NCBI GenBank assembly: GCA_020747015.1
Contig: JAGTJM010000049.1
Coordinates: 181,435-245,434 of the forward strand
Reading direction: 5' to 3'
Length of the DNA stretch: 64,000 nt
Source: Pyrenochaeta sp. MPI-SDFR-AT-0127
Lineage: Eukaryota > Ascomycota > Dothideomycetes > Pleosporales > Cucurbitariaceae
Position numbers and translations under genes: made by a program. Below are positions 47,935 through 59,314 of this stretch, piece by piece. The notes beneath the pieces are model-generated. The model ran no database searches. It was not told the DNA's origin and saw only the letters and a program-made list of their open reading frames with translations. Each line of letters starts with the position of its first letter. Positions within the stretch are counted from its first letter, which is position 1.

Positions 47935-48399
47935 CTAGGCCTTCCCTTGAACCTTCTCGGCAGCCTTCTTTACGTAGTCCCTGCCCAAAAATTAGCGCTT
48001 GCCTTCCGGCGTTGTTCGCAGCCTCGGCGTAAAGACGATGGCCAGTCACGGGATGTACGCACTTGACGAAGCTCTCCTCCTCCTTGCTCTTCGCGTTGAT
48101 TGGGGGTTGGCTCTTGTCTTCGACCTTCTTTCCACCCATAGCGAGGAAAGCGCCGGTAAAGGTTGTGGCCAGGGTCGCGATTGCGAGCTACACAACACTC
48201 CAGTTAGCCCAATGCATCTCTTTGTTTTTTTCGCAATTATCTGTGCCTCTCCAATGTCCATATCCGTTGCACAGTGCCCGTAGTGGACGTAACAAGAGCT
48301 TCCAACCAAGCATTCGAACTTTTCCTCGAGCTGTGTTCAAGGATAACATACAACGTGCGATCCAACCTGGCGGCCGGCAATAGTGTACATAGCAACCAT
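47935..48399 (-). CDS. ATP19: Mitochondrial ATP synthase subunit K (Atp19)
   Basis: A small inner-membrane subunit associated with dimeric F1Fo-ATP synthase. Minus-strand exons 48352-48399, 48063-48187 and 47935-47980 give 219 nt, 72 residues, the normal size. The read-out begins MVAMYTIAGRQVGSHV and continues across intron 1 as LAIATLATTFTGAFLAMGG, the single membrane helix of Atp19. It then reads KSQPPINAKSKEEESF, the conserved 'PPINA.SKEEE.F' hydrophilic stretch, and ends with an Ala/Lys-rich helix (DYVKKAAEKVQGKA). Introns are 164 and 82 bp; the first is long. No separate mitochondrial presequence is expected for this subunit. Confidence 0.93.
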
Positions 48400-48691
48400 C
48401 TTGGTGGTGGTGATAGGATTTCCGGATCGTTAGACGAGAGATGAGGCGTCAATGGATGGTGATGATCAGGCGTGAAGGATTGTGGTGTTGCTGGTTCGGA
48501 GCTGTGCACGGAAGCTGCTTAGTCAGGCATTGGCCGTGGGCGAACGGGGAAGGGAGCCCCAAGTTGGACCCGGAAGTGACGTCGGGTGAGCCGAGGCGCT
48601 TATGCAGCAGATGCCCTGCGCGGGCTTTCATTCTCTCTCACTGTAAAGCTTACAATTGCACAGTATATAAAGCTCATTTGACAATCCAACC
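48400..48691. promoter_or_regulatory. Bidirectional promoter ATP19 / MTP18-like gene
   Basis: Only 292 bp separate two divergent genes whose products both act in the mitochondrial inner membrane. A TATATAA-type element lies at 48664-48669, about 25 bp before the plus-strand start codon, which is close for a start-site TATA box and could be coincidental. Shared control of the pair is inference. Confidence 0.5.
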
Positions 48692-49787
48692 ATGGCCAAA
48701 GACAATAAGTCCTTGGAACAGGACGACATTCCGCACGAGCGGCAGGGTACGCGACCTGACTTCTCAGTACCACCGCCGAGGAAAAAGTTACCAAAGGAGC
48801 TACAGGACACATTGAACAATGAGGAAAAACTTTGGGAGGTGCTGTATGAGGGAAAGTATGTACAGCTTTGAACCAACCATACAAACCTGCCATCATGTAC
48901 CTCTTGAGATATCATGCATAGCTGCAAAAGCGTCTTCCAAGTGAGTGCTGATACGCCTCCAGAGCCGAAGATTCGACAGACACCTCACTTCGATATGCCG
49001 CCTATGCCACACGTATACGCACAATAATGCTCTCCGCGCACCGCTATGTCGCATACACCTCGGATATTGGCGAATCATTCCGGCCTGTTGCACATCCGTA
49101 TCTAATTAAAGGCGCGTATGGAGTCTCATGGCTATACCTCATTGGTGACGTGTCTCACGAAGGTTACAAGGCCTATCTGCGAAACCAAAGAACGCTGTAT
49201 CCTGAGAATTACGTGGATGAACAAATCCCGACGAAAGATGGCAATGACACGCCGTCTAAAGGGCAAAGCACTAGCATATTTGACAAGGTACAAGAGGCTG
49301 CGAAGATTGTAACGAGCACCAAAGGCGTTAAGTATGGCGGTGAGGGTAGTGCTCTCACGGGAGGTCAGATTGTTGCTGGGAGAGTGCCTGCGATTGAAGA
49401 TTATCGGGCTGTCATGGCTCAAAGAGCCGTGTTCCAGGCCGTTGCTTCGATGGGTCTGCCCGCATTTACGATACATAGCATTGTCCGGTATTCCGGGCGG
49501 GCATTAAAGGATGCTAAGAACAAAACTTTAAGAACTTGGGGCCCGATCGGAGTGAGTCATCCTGATCGCTCCATAGGCTACGTTGTACTAAGTATGCATA
49601 GCTTGGTCTCGCGACCGTTCCCTTTTTACCTTACATTTTCGATGAGCCGGTCGAGCATGCCACGGAATGGATCTTTTATAATGCTTTCAGGACCTTTGGT
49701 GGAGAGAAGGCTGTCGAAGGAAGGCCAGTCACAGGTGCGAAGGAGTTGAGGCGGGAAGAAAGTCAGTCTGGTCACCAGAAAGAATAA
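48692..49787 (+). CDS. Mitochondrial fission process protein 1 (MTP18/MTFP1) family
   Basis: MTP18 is an inner mitochondrial membrane protein needed for normal fission and network shape in animals; fungal relatives keep the core. Exons 48692-48855, 48963-49551 and 49602-49787; 939 nt, 312 residues. The core starts SLRYAAYATRIRT and continues HRYVAYTSDIGESFRPVAHP, an invariant motif, then GAYGVSWLYLIGDVSHEGYKAY. The middle holds VMAQRAVFQAVASMGLPAFTIH. After the last 50-bp intron come LGLATVPFLPYIFDEPVEHA and EWIFYNAF, the typical ending. The 107-bp first intron was chosen by phase (acceptor CCTCCAG at 48962); a closer acceptor breaks the frame. An Asp/Lys-rich insert of about 60 residues after KAY is larger than in animal proteins. 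Confidence 0.9.
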
Positions 49788-52676
49788 TGAGGCGTCTAGA
49801 ACTCTATGGCAGCATGTAATTGTTGAGACTTTGGATAACTGGGGAGCCCTAGAGCAGTGGAGTTAGCTAATACATACAAATACTTTGACACGAAGGATAT
49901 GTTCCACTTCAACATGACTGTACAGATGGTCTACTCTCATCACTATACAATGGGTCATGTTGTTCAAGGTCACTTTTTTTTAACACCCGACACTGGCATT
50001 TACTATTGAAACTAAGAGAGTATCGTAGGGGTTTTTGGTCCGATATAATGTGGTGGTGGAAGGTATGTATATGTTCGAGCCACGGACCTATACAAGATAG
50101 TCTCGCTCTTCCTTCGTCCGTCTCCAGGAGGATAGAGATACTAAGTCGGCCGTTTTCATCTAACTTTATACGCAGTGACCGGGAACATTGTCCTAACAGA
50201 CTAATGCGATCTCATCACCAGCATACTGCAATAAATTCGAGTCAATGATACGCCACTTCAGAGAACAAGCAAGGTGTGCATTAAGAAAGCTTGTGCTGAA
50301 TTAAACAAAACTTGAGTATGCACTTTATGCTACAGTAGAGTATAAAGAGCATTCACTATCGGTTGGCTTTCATAGGAAGGGTCAACGTCCCAATCTGATT
50401 GCTTTTATCACTTCACGTGCATAATATGACCTAAAACAAGAAGTCTGGCCACGATTGTTGTGTTTCTAATACTAAGGAATCGATCAAATTGACTAGCAAT
50501 CTATCAGCACAAAAGACATTACACTCTTGTGTCGATTGTCAAGTTTCAAATGCGACTCGCCATTGTATTGATTTACATCTTGTATAATTGTAAAGCACTT
50601 GCATAACAAAGATTGTGAAGGGTCGCAACATGGCTCACCGTACACATAGAAGGTAAATAATGTTACACAGTGATATTCCGACAAGCCACCAACGCGTCGT
50701 AGCATTACCGGGCTTAGAGGTATTGCCTTATAACACGGGTTGAGTGTTTGAGAGGTGGGCGAAATGAGATTATAGGAGAAGAAGAATGCTGTGATCGGAC
50801 TGATTCGATGAGACCACGGGCAAAGATGATAAACTTGTGGTCATGCTATTGACAAATAGATATGAGTTTTTTCATGATCCGTTGAACACTAACTGCTTTC
50901 ATAGCGCTATTATTTGGAGTACGATTAGTACGAGATCAAAGCGACGCCGTTGATCCCACAAGCAATGTTCATAATTGCCTTGGGACTTAGTACTGAGTGA
51001 AGGCTCTTTCATCTACTGCTTAAATTTTCGGTAAAAATTATGAAGGCTATGACGGAAAATACATATTTTGATGCTACCAACGGGCTATGAGTTATATGCA
51101 TCGAAGGAAAACACCTCTGTTAGACACTATCTTTAACACTTCGTACCATATAGGTACTCGATTAGCTCATCAGTTCTTCTTTATGTATTCTGTATCATAA
51201 AATTGTGAGACTTTTACGTTGTGTATTACATTTGATCCACGAAAGACCCTTCGGTGTTCCCACGAAAACTAAAGCTTTTATTAAGGCGAATACTCGAGTT
51301 GAAATACTTTCAAAACTATGATCGTCAGCTTTAGGCATTGAGCGACCTTTAGAGCAACCTTGGGTGGAATCCTACTGTTATCTCGTCTATTACCCTTTGG
51401 GTGTTGATTGGATTGGGATGTTGCGGCTGATCATTTGGCAGTTGTTTACTCTGTTCTCAGTCTAGGTGCCGACAACGTCCTCCTGTGATACTCGCAAAAC
51501 TCAAAGGATCGAATAGGCCACGTGCAGACAACAGGCATTCTCTATCTATTCTCAGTTCAAAGTATGTGTTCGTACGCACCAGGGCTTGCTGTTTTATGAT
51601 CGTCCATGTTAACACTCACTTCAGCTGCTTGACGGGTCTGCCCATCTCCCTAGGCGAAGCATACAAGGCTATTTCAGTTAGAATACGTTCTGCACTGCAG
51701 CTTTTATTTCATAGCAGCAAACCCCGCGGGTCCGTTGTAATCATCCATATTACGCAAAGGTCCGTATGAGAACGAACATTTTTGTACGAACACCAACCGC
51801 GATGATGTTACATATGTATTCATCCCAGGCTACATCATTCAAAGAGGAAGGATTGATTAAAAAAGAACTATCTCGAGGAGTCTTAGGATTACAGGTTCTT
51901 AAGGCAATAGAAGAGGCTGGGGATGGTTAAAGCATAGGCATATTTTCCTTTCAATAGTTTGGACTTGTTTCCAGAGGCTATAAGGACCGGTAATACGTCA
52001 AGTACCATCATTACAGGCACAGTTGATGGGCTGATAAGTCAGAGACACCTGCCATACCTGCGCGCCGTTGAGCATTCTGCATGATTAATGCATGATGTCA
52101 GCCCCGTATGGCGCCAAGATAGTCCGCGATCACATGACCTTCAAGACCCTGGGCTGTATTGAGTAGACCTGGTATGTTTATTGGCCGTAAGGCTGCTTTG
52201 GGGATACATTCGCTTCCATACATTCCATGCACTGGATACATATTAGCCATCGTCACACGGAACTCTCTCATATGTTCGCCCAGTGTTACTCATCAACATT
52301 GCCTCTCGCGAGCCGCACTGCGGGACTGCTAACATGACATGGGCGTACGCCTAGGTATGGCTGTAGACTTCGCAAGGATGAAAGGATATCGTAAACATAA
52401 GTCCTGGGAGGAGCAGCAGACTGAGGACAACTTTGCCTGAGCGAGTACAGAATAGCGATGACTACCGATTATTGACCCAGGATAGCGATCGAAACCTTTG
52501 CCATTAGCGCTGAGATCAACGTTAGAAGCTCGCCTGTATAGCCAATTATAAAAGCCACCAGCTGCATTTCGCCCCATCACTACCCGATAGTTTGCATTTG
52601 GTTAGCCAGAAACTGTGGGCACTGGCGGACTAGAACAGCCTGTCTCGAATCAATCTTTCAGTCCATACTCAAGACG
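49788..52676. other. 2.9 kb AT-richer gene-poor region
   Basis: By eye the base composition is clearly more AT-rich than the flanking genes, stops are frequent in all frames and no frame exceeds 100 codons. I see no domain, no intact terminal repeat and no transposase or reverse transcriptase motif. It could be old degraded transposon DNA or simply intergenic sequence. Confidence 0.4.
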
Positions 52677-55600
52677 ATGTCTCAACCAACTATGTTGGGG
52701 TTGCTGCCAGCTCCAAATCACAACCGCCCTGACAAATTCTCCATAGCATACCGACAGAGCCTTTACTTGTCCTGGATATCTGGTAACGAAGCCATTGAGC
52801 TATCAAGGTGCCAGTTCAGTAGCGACTGTGAGCCATCGCCCCTGGGTTTTGGCTTCCCTGGTGGCAACTTTGCCAGCAGCTTTGAAGCACGACAGTCGAG
52901 CAACTCCACCCATATCGAACCTAGCTTCGCAATTGCAACTAGATCCCAAGTGTGGGCACTAAGCCTTACCAATTTTTGCCCTCTCGGCCAAACCTAATCG
53001 TTCCTCATCCAGAATCTTTTTGACCCACGAGTTCTTGAGAATCATCTGAAAGCGTTCCGAATGATATCGCCTGAGCTTTCCCGCTCCCCTTTGCTGGACT
53101 TGGAAATCCTAGAAGCAGACTCCTCGCCAATCTTTCTTATCAAGACAGGCTCAACGGTGCTCGAGTTTGACCTTCTGTTCTGCAATGAGGCTTTCCGACA
53201 GGGTCGTTTCCGACATGCTCTTATGGAGCAGAACAGATCAGCACTCTTGTTTCGATCATGGGCACAGGCACTAGGCGACTTTAGACCACAACATGAGTTC
53301 GCACAAAGAGTCTGGTCCGCGAAAGTGGCAGGAAGTGATGGTACCTGGAAGTTGGTCAGAGCGGTGGACATCGCGTCAATGGGGCAAAACGTCCCTAAGG
53401 ATATCCTTTTGGGGCGAGTAAGAGAAGGTCCCGTTGGTAGCACCACTTTAGAAGCGCAAAGCTCGATTCAAAGACGTTCGAGAGGAGAGATTTTAGAAGA
53501 GCGTAAACGGGATAGAACGCATCAGAACATACCACAAACGAATCTTAATGCACGTTGGGAAGGCATTCAGACCATGATGGAAATGAGCGACGTTGGAGTT
53601 TTTGAATACAATGCCGAGGGGAAGCTATTACATGCTAATGAGGCATGGTATAGATTGAGGTACGTGTTACATAGTTGTTTACTTGTTCGTCCGTTCTACT
53701 TGTTCGACTTGCTGATGATGACCACGGTGTTGACGCTTCCCAGCTCTCATCCCAAGGATCTCCCTGCCCATGTCGAATATTCATTCATGGACCTTGTATA
53801 TTTGGAGGATCAAGCACTTGTTCTGTCTATGTGGAATAAGCTCTCCTTGGGCCATCCAGTAACATTCGAGATGCGGTGGAAGCCCCGCGTCGGCACCAAC
53901 GATACGGCGCAATGGGTGCTTTCCGCCTGCGTCCCAGTATTCGATGACGAAGGAACCTTGATCAGCATTGCAGGCAATACGATTGATATCAATGCGCAGA
54001 AAAAGTCACAAGAAGTTGCTCAAGCCCGGGTGGAAGCCCTCGAACAGGCGCGTCTGTCAGAACTCAAATTTGCGAGATTTGCCCAACTCTCGCCCACCGC
54101 TATTTATATCTTCGAGGCAGCAGATGGCGGGGCCATTGTTCCCGAGACTGGTCAGTGCGATCACCAGCCATTATTTTGTCTACTAAGCTAGATTCTAGGC
54201 ATGAAGTTTGTTAACGATCAATTCTTCGAGCTTACTGGTTATTCGCACGCGCCGGTCGACCAGTCGGAGTGGTTCGATATGATGGCCGAAGAAGATGTGG
54301 AAAGAGTGAAAGAGAATTGGGCCAGCATGCTGGAGGGCAAAAAGTCAGATGGAGTCCAATTTCGATTAAAGAAAACATGGGTCAACCAAGATGGCTTGCG
54401 CTCGAAAGTATGGGTGCAAAGCTCAAGTTACCCTGAACTTGACGAAAGCGGAAAGGTGATCAGTATGGATTCCTGTCCTTCCATGTGACGCAGCATCTGC
54501 TAAACCTGTAGGCATCATGGGGACTCTATTCGACATCTCGCAATTCAAGTGGGCGGAAAGTGTGCAACGCCGACGAGTAGAAGAAGCCTTAGAGGCGAAG
54601 AGGCAACAGGAGAAGTAGTTTATCGAACGTTTTTTCTGGCCGCCAATCACTAACTTTACTAGCTTCATCGACATGACATCTCACGAATTAAGAAATCCAT
54701 TGTCAGCTGTGGTACAGTGCGCTGATTCCGTTATAGCCTCTCTCCAACAACTTCCGATAACACAGATCGCTATATCGGCCAACGATTCCGAGGTATTCAG
54801 GACTCAAGAAGAGGTTGCAACGTGTATTGATTCGCTACACACCATTGTCTCCTGTTCCTTGCACCAAAAACGCGTCATCGATGATGTGCTCACGTTATCA
54901 AAACTGGACTCGAATTTGATCTTGATCACGCCTATGCGTGTCAAGCCTTCGACTGTGGTATCAGATGCCATTAAAATGTTTGACATTGAGTGTGGCCAAG
55001 CGGGCATCAAACTCTTATTTTGTGAAGATGAGACCATCAAAGGTATGGAGTGGGTGATGCTGGACCCATCGAGGCTACTACAAATACTCATAAATCTTCT
55101 GTATGTACATCTCCTCATCTATGGGCGCAACACTGACGTGTCTTCAGTACGAATGCCATCAAGTTCACCAAAGACCGCCCAAAGCGAAAAATTACCGTGA
55201 CACTCGGCGGATCTTGGGACCGACCACCACAATGCTGGCAGGGTATCACTTTCTCAGATGCTGATGGGCTGAACACTGAAATCCTTGATAAGGGCGACTG
55301 GGGTCGCGGCCATAAAGCCTATCTCTGGCTGAAAGTTAAAGACACAGGATGTGGAATGACTACAAATGAACAGAAGAAGCTATTTAGCAGATTCTCTCAG
55401 GCAAGTCCTCGAACTCACGTCAAATATGGCGGCTCTGGCCTCGGCCTCTTTATTTCCAAATCACTCTCAGCTCTCCAGGGCGGCGCGATTGGCGTACATT
55501 CTGAAAAAGGCGCTGGATCAACTTTCGCCTTCTATATTAGCACGAGATTAGCAACCCGACCGGCTGATCAAGTGGCTAGTCACGCGGGATTACTTCGTCC

Positions 55601-56249
55601 AATGCCACAGCGAGCAGGCTCTACAGAAGACGCGATGAATAACATCAAACTGGATGTGCTGATTGTAGAAGATAATCTCGTCAACCAAAAGGTTCTCAGA
55701 AAACAGCTGCAGAAGTTCGGATGGAACATTAGTGTTGCGGGCAACGGACAAGAAGCGCTCGATTGGCTTAGGGACAGTGTATACTGGCGAGCAGACGAAA
55801 AGAATAAAGGGCAAGACAGCAACAGCGAAGGTACAGCCAGTCATGTAGCCCGTGAGCGCAAACACAAAGTCGATATCATTCTCATGGATATTGAGATGCC
55901 TATCATGGATGGCTTGACATGCGCGCGCATGATACGAAATTACGAAGACAAGGGACTCCTAACGCCATCTCTACGACCGCCAATTACGAAAATCACACCA
56001 GCCTCAGAACCCTCAGTCACAGCTTTCACATCATCCGGCGAACATGGTGCCTACCTCGGAGGAGCTGAGCAACGAAGATACAGGCTACCGATATTGGCCG
56101 TTAGTGCGAATGCAAGAACAGAGCAAGTTGAACAAGCTCTTGCAGCAGGTATGGACGATGCAATATCGAAGCCATTTCGGATACCAGAATTGTGGCCTAA
56201 GATGCGCGGCTTGATCAGGCGAATTCCAGAGCATGCAGGTGAGCTGTGA
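52677..56249 (+). CDS. PAS-domain hybrid histidine kinase with receiver domain
   Basis: A two-component hybrid kinase that autophosphorylates on His and passes phosphate to its own receiver Asp, then to an Ypd1-type relay protein. Seven exons: 52677-52949, 53013-53659, 53744-54150, 54199-54462, 54512-54614, 54663-55100, 55148-56249; 3234 nt, 1077 residues. The N-terminus has no known domain. Two PAS modules follow (around MSDVGVFEYNAEGKLLHANEAW, and from LSPTAIYIFEAADG to GMKFVNDQFFELTGYS). The HisKA H-box is MTSHELRNPL (His about 572). The ATPase has TNAIKFT (about 712), DTGCGM (about 776) and YGGSGLGLFISKSL. The receiver has LIVEDN, the acceptor in ILMDIEMPIMDG (about Asp 958), ILAVSANA and SKPF. 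All key residues are present. No membrane helix is seen, so it is probably cytosolic. The signal sensed is unknown. Confidence 0.93.
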
Positions 56250-56653
56250 CGCTATGAGGCTTCTGAGAAATAGTATTTACTGTGCTGCGTGTTTGAGTTT
56301 CCAAGAGGCTCATATGTTCTCCATAGTCTGAGCGGCATGGCTGAAAAGGTTGTGATGCTGTGAATGGGAACGCAAAGAAGGGTTGATAGAGATTCAGGCA
56401 ATGGAGGGTGCTCTGAGAGAAGCATGTTGAATGTCGCGCTAGTGAATTTGGGCGATTGGTTGCGCTTGCCACTCATCGGAATGTGCTTCCGACATGTGGG
56501 CGGCAGGACGTGGTCAGCACTTGGTAGCCTAAGCCATCTTCTGGAGCTTTCCTAGACCTTCTTCCCTTTCTCACGCGGATTAACTAATCGTCGCCGCGAT
56601 TATCGACCTCTACTCCTCTACAGTCTTATTGTCTCCCACCGCGAGACGTGACC
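56250..56653. other. Intergenic, kinase 3' side and AN1 gene promoter
   Basis: 404 bp between two plus-strand genes. Small frames on both strands have no domain. Confidence 0.45.
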
Positions 56654-57664
56654 ATGGCCATCCCACACTCATCACAGCCTGAGTCCTACGTTGAGATGGC
56701 ACGAGGAGACGTTGAAGCTATTGGCGCGCACTGCCAGCTAGAGTACTGTCATGTTCTTGACTTTCTGCCTTTTAAGTGCCAGAGTTGCAAAGGGTAAGCG
56801 CTTCCATCCATTCAAATCGAGCATTGCGGCAACAACTGACCAACGGTTAGGACCTTCTGCCTCGACCACCGATCCGAACACGCGCACAAATGTGTCAACG
56901 AAGGTGCCTGGGCGAGAGCTCGCGCAGCTCAACGAGCCTCGGACTCACCTTTGCCTCCGAAGCCCTCCCTCTACACCCACGACCAGCAGTGCGCAGACCC
57001 CGCCTGTAAAACACTTATCTACACCAGCCTTGTCACTGGTGTACACTGCACGCGATGTAACCGACACTATTGCCTGAAACATCGCATGGAGGAAGAACAC
57101 AACTGCAAGAACCTCGAGCCGATTGGGGCGCGGCCGAAGACGTCGATACAAGACCGGTCCCAGTCAGCGCTTGCGAGGCTAAAGTTGTGGGCAGAAAAGA
57201 AGAGGAACGAAGACGAGAGGCGGAGAAGCACGCCAAAAAAGTCTGGGTTTTTAGGTTTTGGGAAGAGCTCCAGTTCTACGGCCGCGACAACAGCACAAGC
57301 CGAGCTCAATGCGCTGAAGCGCTCAGCAAAAGGCGAGACGAGCGTGCCATCAGAGAAACGTGTGTACCTACATGTCGAGGCCAGCGCCGACACAACAAAG
57401 GCAAAGTACCCGACAGGCAGCTTCTTCTACCATAAAGACTGGACAGTTGGCAGGGTGCTGGACATGGCAGCCAAAGCACTGCAGGTGCAGAACGTCAACA
57501 ATCGCGGAGGAGGTGAAGAGGAAAAGCTGAGAGTTTTTCACGTGCAGGGAGGCAGGCTACTCAAGTTCAGTGAAAAGATTGGGGAGTCATGTACGAGTGG
57601 GAACATGATTGTATTGCTAAGGGGAGTTGGGTCTGGGGAGGCTCCGGACATGATTGACTTGTAA
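56654..57664 (+). CDS. CUZ1: AN1 zinc-finger protein with ubiquitin-like C-terminus (Cuz1/ZFAND1-like)
   Basis: Cuz1/ZFAND1 proteins link Cdc48/p97 and the proteasome, notably under arsenite stress, in cytosol and stress granules. Exons 56654-56793 and 56851-57664, with a 57-bp intron; 954 nt, 317 residues. Two AN1 fingers are complete: CQLEYCHVLDFLPFKCQSC with FCLDHRSEHAHKC after the intron, then CADPACKTLIYTSLVTGVHC with RCNRHYCLKHRMEEEHNC. A charged, Ser-rich linker follows (RSQSALARLKLWAEKKRNED). The C-terminal part, from KRVYLHVEAS through FYHKDWTVGRVLDMAAKAL to LRVFHVQGGRLL and NMIVLLRGVG, matches the diverged ubiquitin-like domain of this family. The frame between the exons joins as GG/G, restoring the glycine before TFCLDH. 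Confidence 0.92.
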
Positions 57665-58334
57665 GCAGAGAAAACATGGTCCCAGACCAGGAGAGTTGTA
57701 TTGACCGTGCATTTGTTTTTGGCTCGGCGTCTGCGGTTGATTTAGGTGCTGAAGATACCCAGGAATTGAGCAAGTTATGCTGAACGTGCGTCACTTCGCA
57801 ATCACATACGAACTAGAGGACGTGCGCACATGTCCATAATAAATTACATATTGAACACTGAACACTGAACATTGTGATTGAATATTGATGCACATGCTCT
57901 CGCTGTCCACGACGCCTTTTGATGGCTGTTGCTGACTTGTTTGTGTGGCGTCGAGCACTTCGAAGGCCATCTCGTATCTTGCTCCACAACCCTCTTCGCA
58001 AAGGAAGACCCCAAACCATTACATGGACACCAGCCCTGGTTGTGATGCCATGTCTCAGATAGCTCGGGAGATTTGCATCACCAGACTCCAGATCCCAAGT
58101 GCCCGATTGCTGAGACCACGCGCCTTGCTCTTAGCACAAGACTATCCATTCTATAACCTCTCCTTTCATTCTTCCTCGGCATCGTGCAGTGCGTGGCACG
58201 GAGAAGTCTCGCATCGGGAGTGCGACAGTTGCAGTGGCGGCTACTGGGCGTGATGGTTGTCGGTCGGCAAGTTTTCTGGAGCAGATGCACGTTTCCTTGG
58301 TCTCCAAATGATTGTCTCTTTACTCGCTGTCGCC
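57665..58334. other. Intergenic, with a short tandem repeat
   Basis: 670 bp between convergent genes. A short imperfect tandem repeat of 'gaacact' (three copies, about 57853-57873) is the only visible structure. Confidence 0.4.
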
Positions 58335-58850
58335 TCAGTCGTCGACGGGCTCAAAGTTGCGGCAGCGAAGGCCGTGTATCCTGGTGCCCCAATCGATGCT
58401 GCCCAGGTTGTTCACCCCGTCGGCGATGGTCAGATACTGGTCCATGTCGCCTTTGCAGTCGTAGTTGCTGGTAAGCATCAGTGTCAGTGTTTGCGCAAGT
58501 GCAAGCGACAGTAGGGCCATGGCACATACTCGTAGAAGCGGCAATTCCAGTAGTCGTTGCGGCGGAGGACCGTGGCGACGTCATGCCCGCCCACGAGAAT
58601 CGACTGCACACGCCCGTCAATCCTAGAGGCGAGTCAGCAAACGCATGGCCTGGCGCGGGAAGGGGCGGTTGGCATACAGATTGTTGTCCAGCGACAAGCA
58701 CTGGTTGTTGTACGCGTCGACCGACACCTCGGAGAGGAACGAGGGCGCCGCAAACAGCTGCACTTTGATGCGCGATTTCGTCACCGTGTCATCGGTGGCC
58801 GCAAGACGGGCCCAGGCCAGCAGCAGCGTCGTCAACGGGAGACTGCGCAT
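58335..58850 (-). CDS. Small secreted protein, beta/gamma-crystallin-like
   Basis: Minus-strand exons 58678-58850, 58530-58622 and 58335-58467; 399 nt, 132 residues. The N-terminus is a plausible signal peptide (MRSLPLTTLLLAWARLAA). The mature part of about 110 residues has four cysteines (NNQC, WNCRFYD, NYDCKGD, LRCRN), enough for two disulfides. The strand pattern resembles one beta/gamma-crystallin unit: KVQLFAAPSF..EVSVD, QCLSLDN, GRVQSILVGG, CRFYDNYDC and a closing ..GTRIHGLRCRNF. Both introns (55 and 62 bp) have GTATG donors; the second acceptor was chosen because only it keeps the frame and supplies the third Cys. Secreted crystallin-fold proteins in fungi include small effectors and antimicrobials, but no function is shown here. 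The fold call is by eye. Confidence 0.7.
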
Positions 58851-59314
58851 TGTAGCGACGACATCAAAGCAGCACCAGTCGCTGGGGGAGGTGGAGTGGA
58901 GGGGGATGGGGATGGGGATGAGGTTGGCCGCAGTCAGCAGGGAGAGAAGTGCGTGGCCGGCGAGTGGGCCGCTACAGCCAGTTGGCTGGCTGGTTGGTTG
59001 GTTGGCTGGCGGGCTGCCAGACGCACTGCCTCGTCATCTTAGCCGCCTCTGGTGTAGAGCCATGCATTGGTCAGGCTGCACAAAATGGCCTCGTGCTAAA
59101 CATCACAGTGGCTTGCGGACACGACGAGTTGCAGGCACATGTGCAAACAGGAACAGGCGTTCGTTTCATCCAAGCCTCGCATCATAGCGAAACTCGCGCC
59201 ATGCACCGTGGCGCTTCCGCTACCATGGCCCTTTGAAGGTGCACTTCATCGACCCCACGATAAAATGCACGCCCTTTGCCCACGCTGTAGCAGACATCTG
59301 CCTTGCGCTGCTTG
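58851..59314. other. Low-complexity intergenic region
   Basis: It holds a purine-rich tract with repeated GGGGAT units (about 58902-58920) and a run of tggctggctggttggttggt units (about 58983-59010). These simple repeats produce spurious Trp/Gly/Leu-rich frames on the plus strand. It is the promoter side of the small secreted protein gene. Confidence 0.5.

Noticed and set aside
22000..49790. A secondary-metabolite gene cluster around the monooxygenase and Zn2Cys6 factor
   Set aside because: No polyketide synthase, peptide synthetase, terpene cyclase or dedicated transporter is present, and the intervening genes are housekeeping.
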